Source: Sphingobacterium spiritivorum ATCC 33861 (GTDB lineage: Bacteria > Bacteroidota > Bacteroidia > Sphingobacteriales > Sphingobacteriaceae). Taken from it: 64,000 bases of DNA. The translations under genes were made by a program, and so were the position numbers. The stretch is taken from the NCBI RefSeq assembly GCF_000143765.1, contig NZ_GL379770.1, forward strand, positions 894,903 through 958,902. The letters are read 5' to 3'. Each line of letters begins with the position of its first letter. Position 1 is the stretch's first letter. The notes below the pieces were generated by a model that saw only the letters and a list, made by a program, of their open reading frames with translations, was not told where the DNA came from and did not search any database. This document shows positions 20,101 to 27,600 of this stretch, piece after piece.

Positions 20101-20523
20101 CTGGCACCGGGGCAGAAAGAAGTATTTACTACGGAATATGTCGTTATACAATCCGATTTTGATTTGGCTGAGATTGAAAATACAGCCTTTGTGAAAGCGA
20201 AAGACGGAAAAGGAAATGTCGTGGATGCAAGCGGACAATACAGTGTAACCGTATCACCGTTACCATTGCATATTCCGAATGTGTTTACGCCAAACGGAGA
20301 TGGTCAGAATGATAAATTTGAGATTGAAGGAATAGAACGATTTGATCGTGTCGAGATGACTATTATCAACAGATGGGGTAATGAAGTCTACAGAAATAGC
20401 CGATACGACAACAATTGGGTAGGAGAAGGCCTTAATGAAGGAACTTACTATTACATCATTGAGACACACAAAGGAAGTACAAAACAACTCCATAAAGGTT
20501 GGGTACTGATCAAACGTAATTAA
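14143..20523 (+). CDS. giant T9SS type B adhesin with DUF11 and Ig-like repeats
   Basis: 2126 residues, complete. Signal peptide 1-27 (IVLLFISLCLGLNTYA). A large N-terminal region (about 28-520) is shared with the adhesin at 24676 (ADGSRDLYPSG, THYVYAKVGETIALASSAQ, DMEINPNGIILE, NGHKWG). Then follow one DUF11-like module (about 525-686), three of about 123 residues (687-1053, two nearly identical), three longer beta-sandwich modules starting SIALVKES, PSLVLHKTG and ITVMKTAN (about 1055-1435), four tandem 97-residue Ig-like repeats (about 1440-1824), two more modules (about 1827-2040), and the type B sorting domain (about 2042-2126; PNVFTPNGDGQND, NRWGNEVY). PorP/SprF and PorE-like genes follow at 29 and 27 bases. 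Expected to be displayed on the surface by T9SS; ligand unknown. Confidence 0.9.
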   Translation: MQNFNKNCIVYIVLLFISLCLGLNTYADGSRDLYPSGVSGGRASLRSSMTVNASAYPFPTNGTHYVYAKVGETIALASSAQSGTNTQIKLYNPSGIELSLTIGNNAGNIANRTAELEGPRLPGQTSPANAYTAIYHTVVQEGIYKVEFLPHGNGSGSGGRDNISGNGNWTQAANSVYIPAWDVSVANVAKTGWIKGRVYMNVLNMDIYTITSGFSNIGGFYGKFKILTKDGYVYNVDNNGNNGISFTFFVNNKGFFKSTTDNTPLYKSMDLSNLSGRVHDPRTADAGSEVTHKIFYTLPANDLPTSANGAVPGNSTWLKNNRIVPKVEQLKVIGVDGTNGQVSNKGGKISFETGNTGQYKIVIESNGGVNFPARTLTGIALAGVNNILWDGKDGAGNPLPQGNVPAKISVQLQGAEVHFPYLDMEINPNGIILELLNDNLSSVESNIVYWDDTDIPNTSSGTNSSPKNASHFVLPNGTPSSGTNANGHKWGANTTATSGTFGDVKAMDTWTFILGPVETLQTQIAVKVADLKIESVSTSNGVVKVGDEIVYTVIVKNDGPSDVQGAPFSFNAPTGYEITSATPKTVCTGGAQANPSITSNKFNSALDMPNGCSITYEIKVKPTSTAPFGPITVDATIMRPNDVTDPDATNPDINTPPTDPYFECGNGVAGAGCNNIKNNTTVTLIDLLTATKSIVGNPATIKPGQAITYQIKIKNSNTVAKTPVQVSDVIPAGLSQISAITNGGTYNPTNRTITWSNLTVAGNSELTLSFNAIVDANLAAGTVSIKNTAIVTDPIDPTVPVTPEVEVPTEGKITSVKSIVGNPTSVKSGDELEYRIVLTNSYGTAKSGVTVSDALAAELNAPTAISNGGSLSGNTINWTNLTVPANGTLTLSFKAVVKANLAAGTVSIKNTAIVTDPIDPTVPVTPEVEVPTEGKITSVKSIVGNPTKVKSGDELEYRIVLTNSYGTAKTGVTVSDALAAELNAPTAISNGGSLSGNTINWTNLTVPANGTLTLSFKAVVKANLPTGTTAIKNTAIVTDPIDPTVPVTPEVEVKVPSIALVKESVLNDENGDQIVQKGETVTYTFKVFNNGGTVVNNLVINDSKLNIVNLPVVPSLLNPGETGTVTATYTLTQADIDAGSITNTALAKGTDPRGRDVTDISGTAVDNNIPTVTVLPKQPSLVLHKTGTYIDKDNNGSTNVGDVIKYRFEVINNGNVTVKGITISDPKVTVTGGPVDLAPGSSDATTFYAEYIIKQEDIDKGGVYNLATAEGKDPDGDNVSVTSKDPNPISTDPGVDPGCLTCTITPLDRKGEITVMKTANLSQQFRYAGEKIEYDIVVTNTGNVTLKNVNVTDANADIKNIGTITELKVGQSETFKAYHTITAADMLQGYVSNIAVAVGNDPKNNPVTGESKSGNPTQPKDPVDPNCKTCTITPLPWKEIKANNDTPPAINGKDGGSTTSVLDNDQLNGKPVVPAEVKLTPGNSPNKGITMNPDGTITVSPETPSGNYEYPYTICEILNPANCSDAKATVVVQAAPIKANNDTPPAINGKDGGSTTSVLDNDQLNGKPVVPAEVKLTPGTSPNKGITMNPDGTITVSPETPSGNYEYPYTICEILNPANCSDAKVTVVVEAAPIKANNDTPPAINGKDGGSTTSVLDNDQLNGKPVVPAEVKLTPGTSPIKGITMNPDGTITVSPETPAGNYKYPYTICEILNPANCSDAKVTVVVEAAPIKANSDTPVPVNGKNGKTIPSVLDNDQLNGKPVVPAEVKLTPGTSPNKGITMNPDGTITVSPETPTGNYEYPYTICEVLNPTNCSNTVVRITVVEPKLEILKVADRSRVKAAGEEITYTITVKNTGGVEFNNLVLTDVMFPAWNEKIAVLAIGATRSFSLTHKVTQDEIENGVLVNTAKVNAQDPDGKPYQPEVKIETPVDNLAGLTVVKTGDRKEVKERGDKIVYTITVENTGNKILYDIEVTDPLTKLSKTITQLAPGQKEVFTTEYVVIQSDFDLAEIENTAFVKAKDGKGNVVDASGQYSVTVSPLPLHIPNVFTPNGDGQNDKFEIEGIERFDRVEMTIINRWGNEVYRNSRYDNNWVGEGLNEGTYYYIIETHKGSTKQLHKGWVLIKRN
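16204..17301 (+). repeat. three tandem 123-codon DUF11-like coding repeats
   Basis: Units begin near 16204, 16579 and 16948. The last two start SVKSIVGNPT and are almost identical in DNA (369-base period). The first is diverged in its first half but rejoins at ANLAAGTVSIKNTAIVTDP, which suggests gene conversion between units. Confidence 0.85.
18460..19614 (+). repeat. four tandem 291-bp coding repeats
   Basis: Units begin at 18460, 18751, 19042 and 19333, each opening with codons for IKAN and containing VLDNDQLNGKPVVPAEVKLT and YPYTICE. The first three are nearly identical in DNA; the fourth is diverged in its first 60 bases. Each unit encodes a 97-residue Ig-like module with two cysteines (in TICE and NCS). 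Confidence 0.9.
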
Positions 20524-20552
20524 TCGAATCATTCATTATACAGCAATACAAA

Positions 20553-21566
20553 ATGAAATACGGAAAATATGCAGTGATAACTATAATAAGCCTGTTGGGA
20601 CTGACACAAGTCAGAGCCCAGCAGAGCATACAGTTCACGCAATATATATTTAACTCGATGAGTGTCAATCCTGCCTATGCAGGGTATAAGGAAGAGTGGT
20701 TTGCTCAGGTAGGACTGCGCAGTCAGTGGACAGGTTGGGAAGGAGCTCCGAAAACAGGAACTGTTTCCATAGATGGAGTTTTGGATGCACAATCCAAACG
20801 TCATGGTGTGGGGTTGAATGTAACTGCAGATAAATTGGGAGCACAATCCGCCACGGCTATCTATGCAAATTATGCTTTCAGATTGCAATTGGATGATGAA
20901 GATACACAACGGCTGAGCCTGGGTATAGCAGGGGGTGTGACACAGTATAGTCTGGATGGAAATAAGCTGGATCCGAATGATTATAATGATCAGGTAATCC
21001 CCCGTGGAAAAATATCCGACTGGGCTCCGGACATTCGTTTAGGTGTATATTACTATAATCCGAGATGGTATGCAGGTGTCTCCGTACAGGACCTTTTCAA
21101 CGGCACTAACTCCGGATCAGACTATCGTTTTAACAGTACCACATCCGAGAACCTGTACCGTACTGTAAGCGGATACTTCATTGCAGGAGCACTGTTTGAA
21201 TTAGACAGAGGCGTTCACCTGAGACCAAGTATTCTGGTGAAGGAAGATTTTAAAGGACCGACTTCATTAGACGTAAATGCCATGTTTGTATTCAATAGTA
21301 AATTCTGGATAGGAGCAGGGTATCGTACCAGAGCGAAGATCTTTAACCGGACATATCAGGATAAGTCAATAGATAAACTGAGTGCTACAAATGCCATAAC
21401 AGGAATCGCACAGTTCTATGCAACCGAAAAACTGCGTATAGGCTATTCCTATGACATGATGATCAATCGAATGAGCGGTCTGCAGAACGGATCACATGAG
21501 ATTACGCTTGGACTGACATTCGGGCGCAAAGCAGCAAGTCAGTATTTAAGCCCGAGATTCTTCTAA
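20553..21566 (+). CDS. PorP/SprF family type IX secretion outer-membrane protein (second copy)
   Basis: 337 residues, the same length as the copy at 3849. Signal peptide MKYGKYAVITIISLLG, cleaved near VRAQ; then QYIFNSMSVNPAYAGYKE, a barrel-like body and a terminal aromatic pair (SPRFF). Differences from the first copy are scattered conservative changes, with small clusters such as DYNDQVIPRG against DPNDPIIPDG. It lies 29 bases after the adhesin and 27 bases before the PorE-like gene, so all three should be co-transcribed. Predicted to bind the type B C-terminal domain of its adhesin at the outer membrane, as SprF does for SprB. Confidence 0.9.
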   Translation: MKYGKYAVITIISLLGLTQVRAQQSIQFTQYIFNSMSVNPAYAGYKEEWFAQVGLRSQWTGWEGAPKTGTVSIDGVLDAQSKRHGVGLNVTADKLGAQSATAIYANYAFRLQLDDEDTQRLSLGIAGGVTQYSLDGNKLDPNDYNDQVIPRGKISDWAPDIRLGVYYYNPRWYAGVSVQDLFNGTNSGSDYRFNSTTSENLYRTVSGYFIAGALFELDRGVHLRPSILVKEDFKGPTSLDVNAMFVFNSKFWIGAGYRTRAKIFNRTYQDKSIDKLSATNAITGIAQFYATEKLRIGYSYDMMINRMSGLQNGSHEITLGLTFGRKAASQYLSPRFF

Positions 21567-21593
21567 TTAATCAGTATTAATGAATCATAAAGA

Positions 21594-23561
21594 ATGAAAC
21601 GGAATATCATGATAAAATCAACTTACCTGAACAAACTGTTAATCGCTCTGCTTATCTGTGCTGCCGGAATTTCTGAAACAAAGGCACAGGAACAAGTGAG
21701 TAAGAGAACAACAGCGGAAAAACTGTATTATCAATATGAATACTATTCAGCATCACGTATATATGAGAAACTGGTAGATACTAAACGTCCTAAGGCAGAG
21801 GATATGGAGCGTCTGGCAACCTGTTACTTCAATATGAATGAATATAACCTTGCCCGTAACTGGTATGCACGGGTTGCTGAAGAAGGCAAAATATCAGATC
21901 AGTCTCAACTCAATTATGCTGATGTGCTCAAAAAACTAGGAGACTATGCGGCAGCAAAGAATCAATATAAAGCCTATGGTACAAAAACAGGCAAAGAAAG
22001 TGAAGTGGAATTAGCCATTCAGGGATGCGATTCGGCAATTGTCTGGATGCAGAAACCTACTGTACACAAAATCAAAAATGAACAGCAGATCAATACGCGT
22101 TTCTCTGACTTCGGCACTACACCGATCGGGCAGCAGGTACTCTATGTAGGAGAGCCTATGGGATCCGACCAGATTTCCGGACGGACAGGGAGAGCATTCC
22201 TCAGAGTATACTCCGCAACAAGAGATAAGGATGGAATAGCATTGATCTATCCGAATATGTTGCCCGATGTCTTTAACAGTGCACCATATCATGTAGGTCC
22301 TGTTGCCGTAAATAAGGATGAAAACGTGCTGTATGTAACACGTACTTATCCTGGAAAAGATACGGAACAACAAAAGTCAGGTCCCTACAGTTTCAAAAAA
22401 CACAATCTTGAAATTAAGATCTACACAAAGAACGGAGATAACTGGAATGAAACTGATTTCCCTTATAATGATACCAAAAAGTATGCAGTAGGGCATGCCG
22501 CATTGAGTAAGGACGAGCAGACATTATATTTTGCATCCAATATGCCAGGTGGATATGGAGGTGTAGATATCTGGTATTCCATACGACAGCCTGATGGTAC
22601 ATGGGGACAACCGATAAATGCCGGAGCTGAAATCAATTCAGCAGGAGATGAAATGTTTCCGTCCGTATTTGAAGACCGGTTATACTATTCAAGCAATGGA
22701 TTTCCAGGGATGGGTGGTCTCGATATATTCAGTGCAGTAGGTAGCCGGTCTTCATTTACAAACCGTCAGAACCTTCGTTTTCCTGTCAACTCAGCTTCAG
22801 ATGATTTTAGTTATGTCCTCTTAGGTGACAGCCCTGAAGCACGATACGGATATTTGTCATCCGATAGATTAGGAGGTGTAGGTCTGGATGATATTTATTC
22901 TTTTTCAGCGATCAAACCCAAAATTACCATTTTACTAAAAGGTATTGCCCAGCATCGTACAACAGCAGAACCCCTGGAAGATGTTCAGCTTTCTCTATTA
23001 AGTGATGGCGGGAAAGTGGTGTCCCGCAAACTGAGTGCTGCGACAGGTGTATTTGAATTTCAGTTAGAACCCGGTACAGCCTACCAGTTAATGGGAGAAA
23101 AATTGAAATTTCATGGAGACTCCGTGAATATTGCAGCGCTGTCCCCACAGAAAGATACCACCATTCAGGTAACACTAAGGCTGCAACCTATCATAGAAAA
23201 AGGAACAACATTTATCCTGGAAAACATTTATTATGATCTGGACAAATATAATATCCGGGCTGATGCCAAACCGATTCTGAATCAACTGGTGAATACCCTT
23301 CGGGATAATCCCACACTCAAGATCGAACTATCCAGTCATACAGATAGTCGCGCCACCCATAAATACAATATGAAATTGTCTCAAAACCGTGCACAGGCTG
23401 CCGTAGACTATATTGTCAGCAGAGGTATTGCCCGGGATCGTATTGTGGCAAAAGGATATGGCGAAACCAGATTAGTCAACAAATGTGCTGACGGTGTCAA
23501 ATGCTCGGATGAAGAGCATCAGGCAAACAGAAGAACAGAAATCAAAGTATTGGAATATTAA
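21594..23561 (+). CDS. PorE-like protein: TPR, PD40 propeller, CRD and OmpA domains (second copy)
   Basis: 655 residues with the same architecture as the protein at 4876: signal peptide (NKLLIALLICAAGISETKAQ), TPR-like helices (about 35-145), PD40 propeller blades (LYFASNMPGGYGG, LYYSSNGFPGMGG), a regulatory-like beta domain (about 448-530), and an OmpA peptidoglycan-binding domain (about 540-655) with SSHTDSR and NMKLSQNRAQ. It is more diverged from its paralogue than the two PorP proteins are from each other. The ATG at 21594 gives a normal n-region; a second ATG at 21609 would also work. Likely to tether the T9SS/adhesin assembly to peptidoglycan; this is inferred from PorE. Confidence 0.85.
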   Translation: MKRNIMIKSTYLNKLLIALLICAAGISETKAQEQVSKRTTAEKLYYQYEYYSASRIYEKLVDTKRPKAEDMERLATCYFNMNEYNLARNWYARVAEEGKISDQSQLNYADVLKKLGDYAAAKNQYKAYGTKTGKESEVELAIQGCDSAIVWMQKPTVHKIKNEQQINTRFSDFGTTPIGQQVLYVGEPMGSDQISGRTGRAFLRVYSATRDKDGIALIYPNMLPDVFNSAPYHVGPVAVNKDENVLYVTRTYPGKDTEQQKSGPYSFKKHNLEIKIYTKNGDNWNETDFPYNDTKKYAVGHAALSKDEQTLYFASNMPGGYGGVDIWYSIRQPDGTWGQPINAGAEINSAGDEMFPSVFEDRLYYSSNGFPGMGGLDIFSAVGSRSSFTNRQNLRFPVNSASDDFSYVLLGDSPEARYGYLSSDRLGGVGLDDIYSFSAIKPKITILLKGIAQHRTTAEPLEDVQLSLLSDGGKVVSRKLSAATGVFEFQLEPGTAYQLMGEKLKFHGDSVNIAALSPQKDTTIQVTLRLQPIIEKGTTFILENIYYDLDKYNIRADAKPILNQLVNTLRDNPTLKIELSSHTDSRATHKYNMKLSQNRAQAAVDYIVSRGIARDRIVAKGYGETRLVNKCADGVKCSDEEHQANRRTEIKVLEY

Positions 23562-23604
23562 GATTATTATTCCTCTGATGATTCCCTTTCCATAAATATT
23601 ATTC

Positions 23605-23640
23605 CCCTGACCCTCTCCATATTTAAGGAGAGGATCAGGG
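23605..23640 (+). repeat. imperfect hairpin after adhesin module 2
   Basis: CCCTGA-C-CCTCTCC and GGAGAGG-A-TCAGGG pair over 13 bp with one mismatch around an 8-base AT loop. There is no T-run, so it may be a transcript-stabilising or REP-like element rather than a terminator. Confidence 0.5.
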
Positions 23641-23721
23641 AGAGATTCTATGTCCTGAGATACATTAAAATTGACCGGAATTTAAGAAACCCGTTAAATA
23701 CAATAAAAACAAACTGTTTTC

Positions 23722-23760
23722 ATCGCCCGTCTGTCCTGTTACAGGAGACGGGCGATTTTT
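23722..23760 (+). terminator. intrinsic terminator of adhesin module 2
   Basis: ATCGCCCGTCT pairs with AGACGGGCGAT, with an inner CCTG/CAGG stem in the loop, followed by a run of T. It lies about 160 bases after the PorE-like stop. Confidence 0.85.
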
Positions 23761-23782
23761 GTATACAACAGGGCTAAATAAA

Positions 23783-23819
23783 AAATGTTCCGACCCTCTG
23801 GATAAAGATCAGAACATTT
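23783..23819 (-). terminator. probable terminator of queE
   Basis: On the minus strand AAATGTTC and GAACATTT flank a 21-base loop and run into a T-rich stretch (TTTTTATTT). It begins 25 bases after the queE stop codon. Confidence 0.6.
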
Positions 23820-23843
23820 GTATGTCTGGATATTCTTTCCCGG

Positions 23844-24467
23844 TTATGGGATATTAAGATATTTGTGTGTTTGAAGGGAAATTTCCCATTTAGGATTTGC
23901 CATTACATAATCGATGATCAATGGCGTCATCTCAGCAGCTTTAGACCACTCCGGTTGAAGATATAATTTACAGGTATCACTGACCAGTCTGGCGTGTTCT
24001 TCAGCCCATTGAAAGTCACTTTTATTAAAGACAATTACCTTTAATTCACCTGCATTAGCCAGTACATCAGGTCTTGGAGCTTTGAATTTTTTCGGAGAAA
24101 GACATATCCAGTCCCAGTGTCCGCTCAACGGATAGGCTCCTGAAGTCTCTAAAAAAGTCTGTATGCCCGCATTCTGCAATTGACTGGTCAGATAATCCAG
24201 ATTATAAATCAAAGGCTCTCCGCCTGTCACTACGACCGTTTTGGAAGGATGTACGTTTGCATGTTCTACAATAGTATCAGCTGCAGTAAGCGGATGCAGT
24301 TCGGCATCCCAGCTTTCTTTAACATCACACCAGTGACATCCCACATCACATCCGCCTAAGCGTATGAAGTATGCTGCTTTGCCGGTATGATAGCCTTCTC
24401 CCTGTATCGTATAGAATTCTTCCATCAAAGGGAGTTGCTGGCCGTTTTCTGGAACTTGTAGTGACAT
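23844..24467 (-). CDS. queE: 7-carboxy-7-deazaguanine synthase (radical SAM)
   Basis: 207 residues. EEFYTIQGEGYHTGKAAYFI is followed by the cysteine motif GGCDVGCHWCD (CX3CX2C), which would bind the [4Fe-4S] cluster for radical SAM chemistry. TGGEPLIYNLD and LETSGAYPL are further QueE/radical-SAM motifs. The enzyme converts 6-carboxytetrahydropterin to 7-carboxy-7-deazaguanine in the preQ0/queuosine pathway. It stands alone on the minus strand between two adhesin genes; other queuosine genes are not in the window. An exact -7 box lies just upstream of the start, leaving a very short leader. Confidence 0.93.
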   Translation of the reverse strand: MSLQVPENGQQLPLMEEFYTIQGEGYHTGKAAYFIRLGGCDVGCHWCDVKESWDAELHPLTAADTIVEHANVHPSKTVVVTGGEPLIYNLDYLTSQLQNAGIQTFLETSGAYPLSGHWDWICLSPKKFKAPRPDVLANAGELKVIVFNKSDFQWAEEHARLVSDTCKLYLQPEWSKAAEMTPLIIDYVMANPKWEISLQTHKYLNIP

Positions 24468-24485
24468 CTTTTGAAATTAAGACTG

Positions 24486-24493
24486 CAAAGGTA
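24486..24493 (-). promoter_or_regulatory. TAnnTTTG -7 box of queE
   Basis: Read on the minus strand this is TACCTTTG, an exact -7 consensus match 18 bases before the queE ATG. No clear -33 element was found. Confidence 0.5.
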
Positions 24494-24675
24494 GGCTTTT
24501 TTTCTTAAGATCCCAGCCTGTGTTTTTTGGAGCAGTATGCTTCGTGAAATTATGACATATGATAGACAGGTAATTAACTTTTTTATAAAAAAATATTTCT
24601 TCTTTCTTGAACATATTAATTTGATGATTGTTATATTTAACATAGTTAGTACCCATTACTAAAACTCTACCTACA

Positions 24676-27600
24676 ATGAAAAGCAAAGGATATTTTCCAT
24701 TGTTTTTATTCCTGTTTATGATCCTGTGTCCGCTATTGATGTGGGCTGACGGATCAAAGGATCTTTACCCGACGGGGGTGAAAGGGAACCGTGCGTACCT
24801 GATTTCCCGGAGTGAGAAAGAGGTGGGGACTACAAGTTTTCCTTTTTTTACACTTGGAGCACATTATGTATATGTACAATCAGGTGAAACCATTGCGGCA
24901 GCTTCCAGTGCACAGAATATAGGGGAAGGCCGGATTCGGCTGACAAGCCCCGGCGGAAAAAAATATCTTTCAACAAAAAATAATATCGGTAAGATTGTAA
25001 ATAACGGAACAGGAACACGTCAGGCTGAAATCTCCGGTCCACGTGTAGGATATGCTCCTTATGAGGTTAAAGTAACCGAAGAAGGGGTTTGGAAAGTAGA
25101 ATTTATATCGCCGGTGGGAGAGTTTACTGAAAATTTCGGCGATCCGAATATCCCGGTAGTTGCAGCCAATGGAGATTGGTCACAGACCTGGGATACCAGT
25201 ATTGCGGCCTGGGATATTTCAGTAAGAGATGAAAAAGATGAAAACTGGATTTCAGGAAGAGTTTATACAAATGTGCTGAATCTTCATCTCAACAGCGGAC
25301 AGATGGCAAATAAACAAGGAGCCTTCTATGGTAAATACTTCGTTCTTACTCACGATGCATATGTGTACAAAGTTGACGGCAACGGTAGCAACGGTATAGC
25401 ATTTACTTCATTTGTCAATAATATGGGTTTCCTGGATGATGAAGGTAAATCTTTGTACAAAAGTCTGAATTATATTCCACAGGTAGGTTCAGGAGATGTA
25501 CAGGATCCGAGACAAGCGGATGCGAACGGACATATTACCCATAAGATATTATATACCAGACCTGATCTGCATATGCCTGCAGAAGCTGCAGGCGCAGTAC
25601 CCGAGCTGAAAACATGGCTGATCAAAGACAGACCTCAGCCAGTCGTTTCTGATATTTCCCTTATAGGATATGAAGGTACAAAAGGACAACTCGGAGCCAA
25701 AGGTGCATATATCCTGTTTAAGAGCAGTGAGGCAGCCAAATATAAAGTAGTATTGGAAAGGACAGGCGACCAGACACAGCTATTGACAGAGTTTGTATAC
25801 AACGCATCTGCAGGTCTGAACAAAATCTATTGGAATGGCATCGGGAAGGATGGACAGTTTGCCCCGAATGGGGAAAAATACCCTTTAACTATTCGTATGG
25901 AACTAATACAGGCAGAAGTTCATTTTCCCTATATGGATATGGAAATCAATCCGAATGGTATTTTGCTGGAACGATTAGATAAAGAAATGAATGAAGTAGA
26001 GTCTGATATTGTCTATTGGGATGACAGTGATATTCAGGAAGGGCTCCATTCGGAGAACAGCAATCCCAGAGTAAATCTAAGTGGCTTAAGCAGTCATATC
26101 AACGGACATCGTTGGGGGACTTACACTAACCAGACCTCGCAGCGAAATACAAATACCAATTACGGCAATTACAGTTTTGGAAATGAAAAAGCCATAGATA
26201 CATGGGCCTATGCATTGACTCCCAATCAGCAAATCACTATAGCACTCACTGTCAAAACCGCAGATCTCGAAATCACATCTCTGGAAAGTCCCGATAGGCA
26301 AATAAATAAAGGTCAGGAAGTAACCTATGTACTGAATCTGAAAAATAATGGCCCTTCAGATGCGCCCCATGTCCGCTTCAATTTTGGTCTTCCTCTGGGA
26401 TTTGAGATCAATCATATAGAGATGGGAGAGGTCGTAGCAAACATTGTGCACGAGGAAGCAAACCAACACAGCAGCCTGTTGAATCTGGCCAGCCAGGAAG
26501 AACGTATCGTAACGCTGAAGGCGACAGCTTTACAGGAACCGGAGCGTACTATGGCGATTCACGCCATAGCATCCATTGTACGAAGTGCAGATATGATAGA
26601 TCCCGATGCGACTTCTAAAGATCTGGCTGTAAAAGAACCTTTAGATGCAGAAACAGAATGTTTAGGGCAGGGATGTAATAATATCCGTCTCCACAGAGAA
26701 GTACTCTGGAAAACTACGCCGGTATCAAAAGGAAAAATTGCATTAGTAAAAAAAGCACAATTTATCGATGAAAATGCAGATGGCTATATGCAATCCGGTG
26801 AGATACTGCGCTACCATTTTGAAGTTATTAATAATGGCGATGAAGTATTGAAGGATATTCGCATCTACGATCCTATGCTTAGTTCCTCAGGTTTAAGACT
26901 GACTGCGGATAATCTGCAGCCAGGACAGTCAGGAAAGATTTCTGTTGATTACAAAATAAATGCAAGCGATTATAATACGGGTTCAGTTGTCAATTCCGCA
27001 TGGGTAGAAGCTATTGCTGATGCAGGTATTCCGGTAAAAGATATTTCGGGCACATCCCACGATAATGACGAGCCGACCATTACGGCCATTATACATAAGC
27101 AAGCCATATACCTTAAAAAAGAAGTAACTAACAAAGGAACCAGAAAAGATGGGCTCTTTGGTGCAGGCGATCTCATGGAGTATACTTTTACAGTATGGAA
27201 TCAGACAGATACAGCTTTGACACGGATATCACTTCAGGACGATATGTTGTGGAAAGTGCCACAAATTCTTCCTGTAGAACAGCTGAAAAGAGGGGAGCAG
27301 TATACATGGAGTACATTCTATACGGTCACAGAAGAAGATACGGAAAAGGGCAGTATAATAAATTCGGCAACTGTAAGCGCAAAACTTATTCATACAGGTC
27401 AGGAAATCAAGGATATCTCAGGCACCTCCTATGACAATGATCTGCCAACAGTAACAAAGGTAAGTAAAAGACCGGTGGGGGTAGAAGATATCGTAGTGAT
27501 AAAGCAAAACCAATCTGTACGTATTGATGTTCTGCAGAATGATACAGAAGGAAGCCAGCCACTATTGCAACATACTTTAGAACTGGTGAAAGAGGCTGCA

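Noticed and set aside
24425..24686. Minus-strand open frames upstream of queE
   Set aside because: They overlap the queE promoter and start, are AT-rich and have no protein-like pattern.
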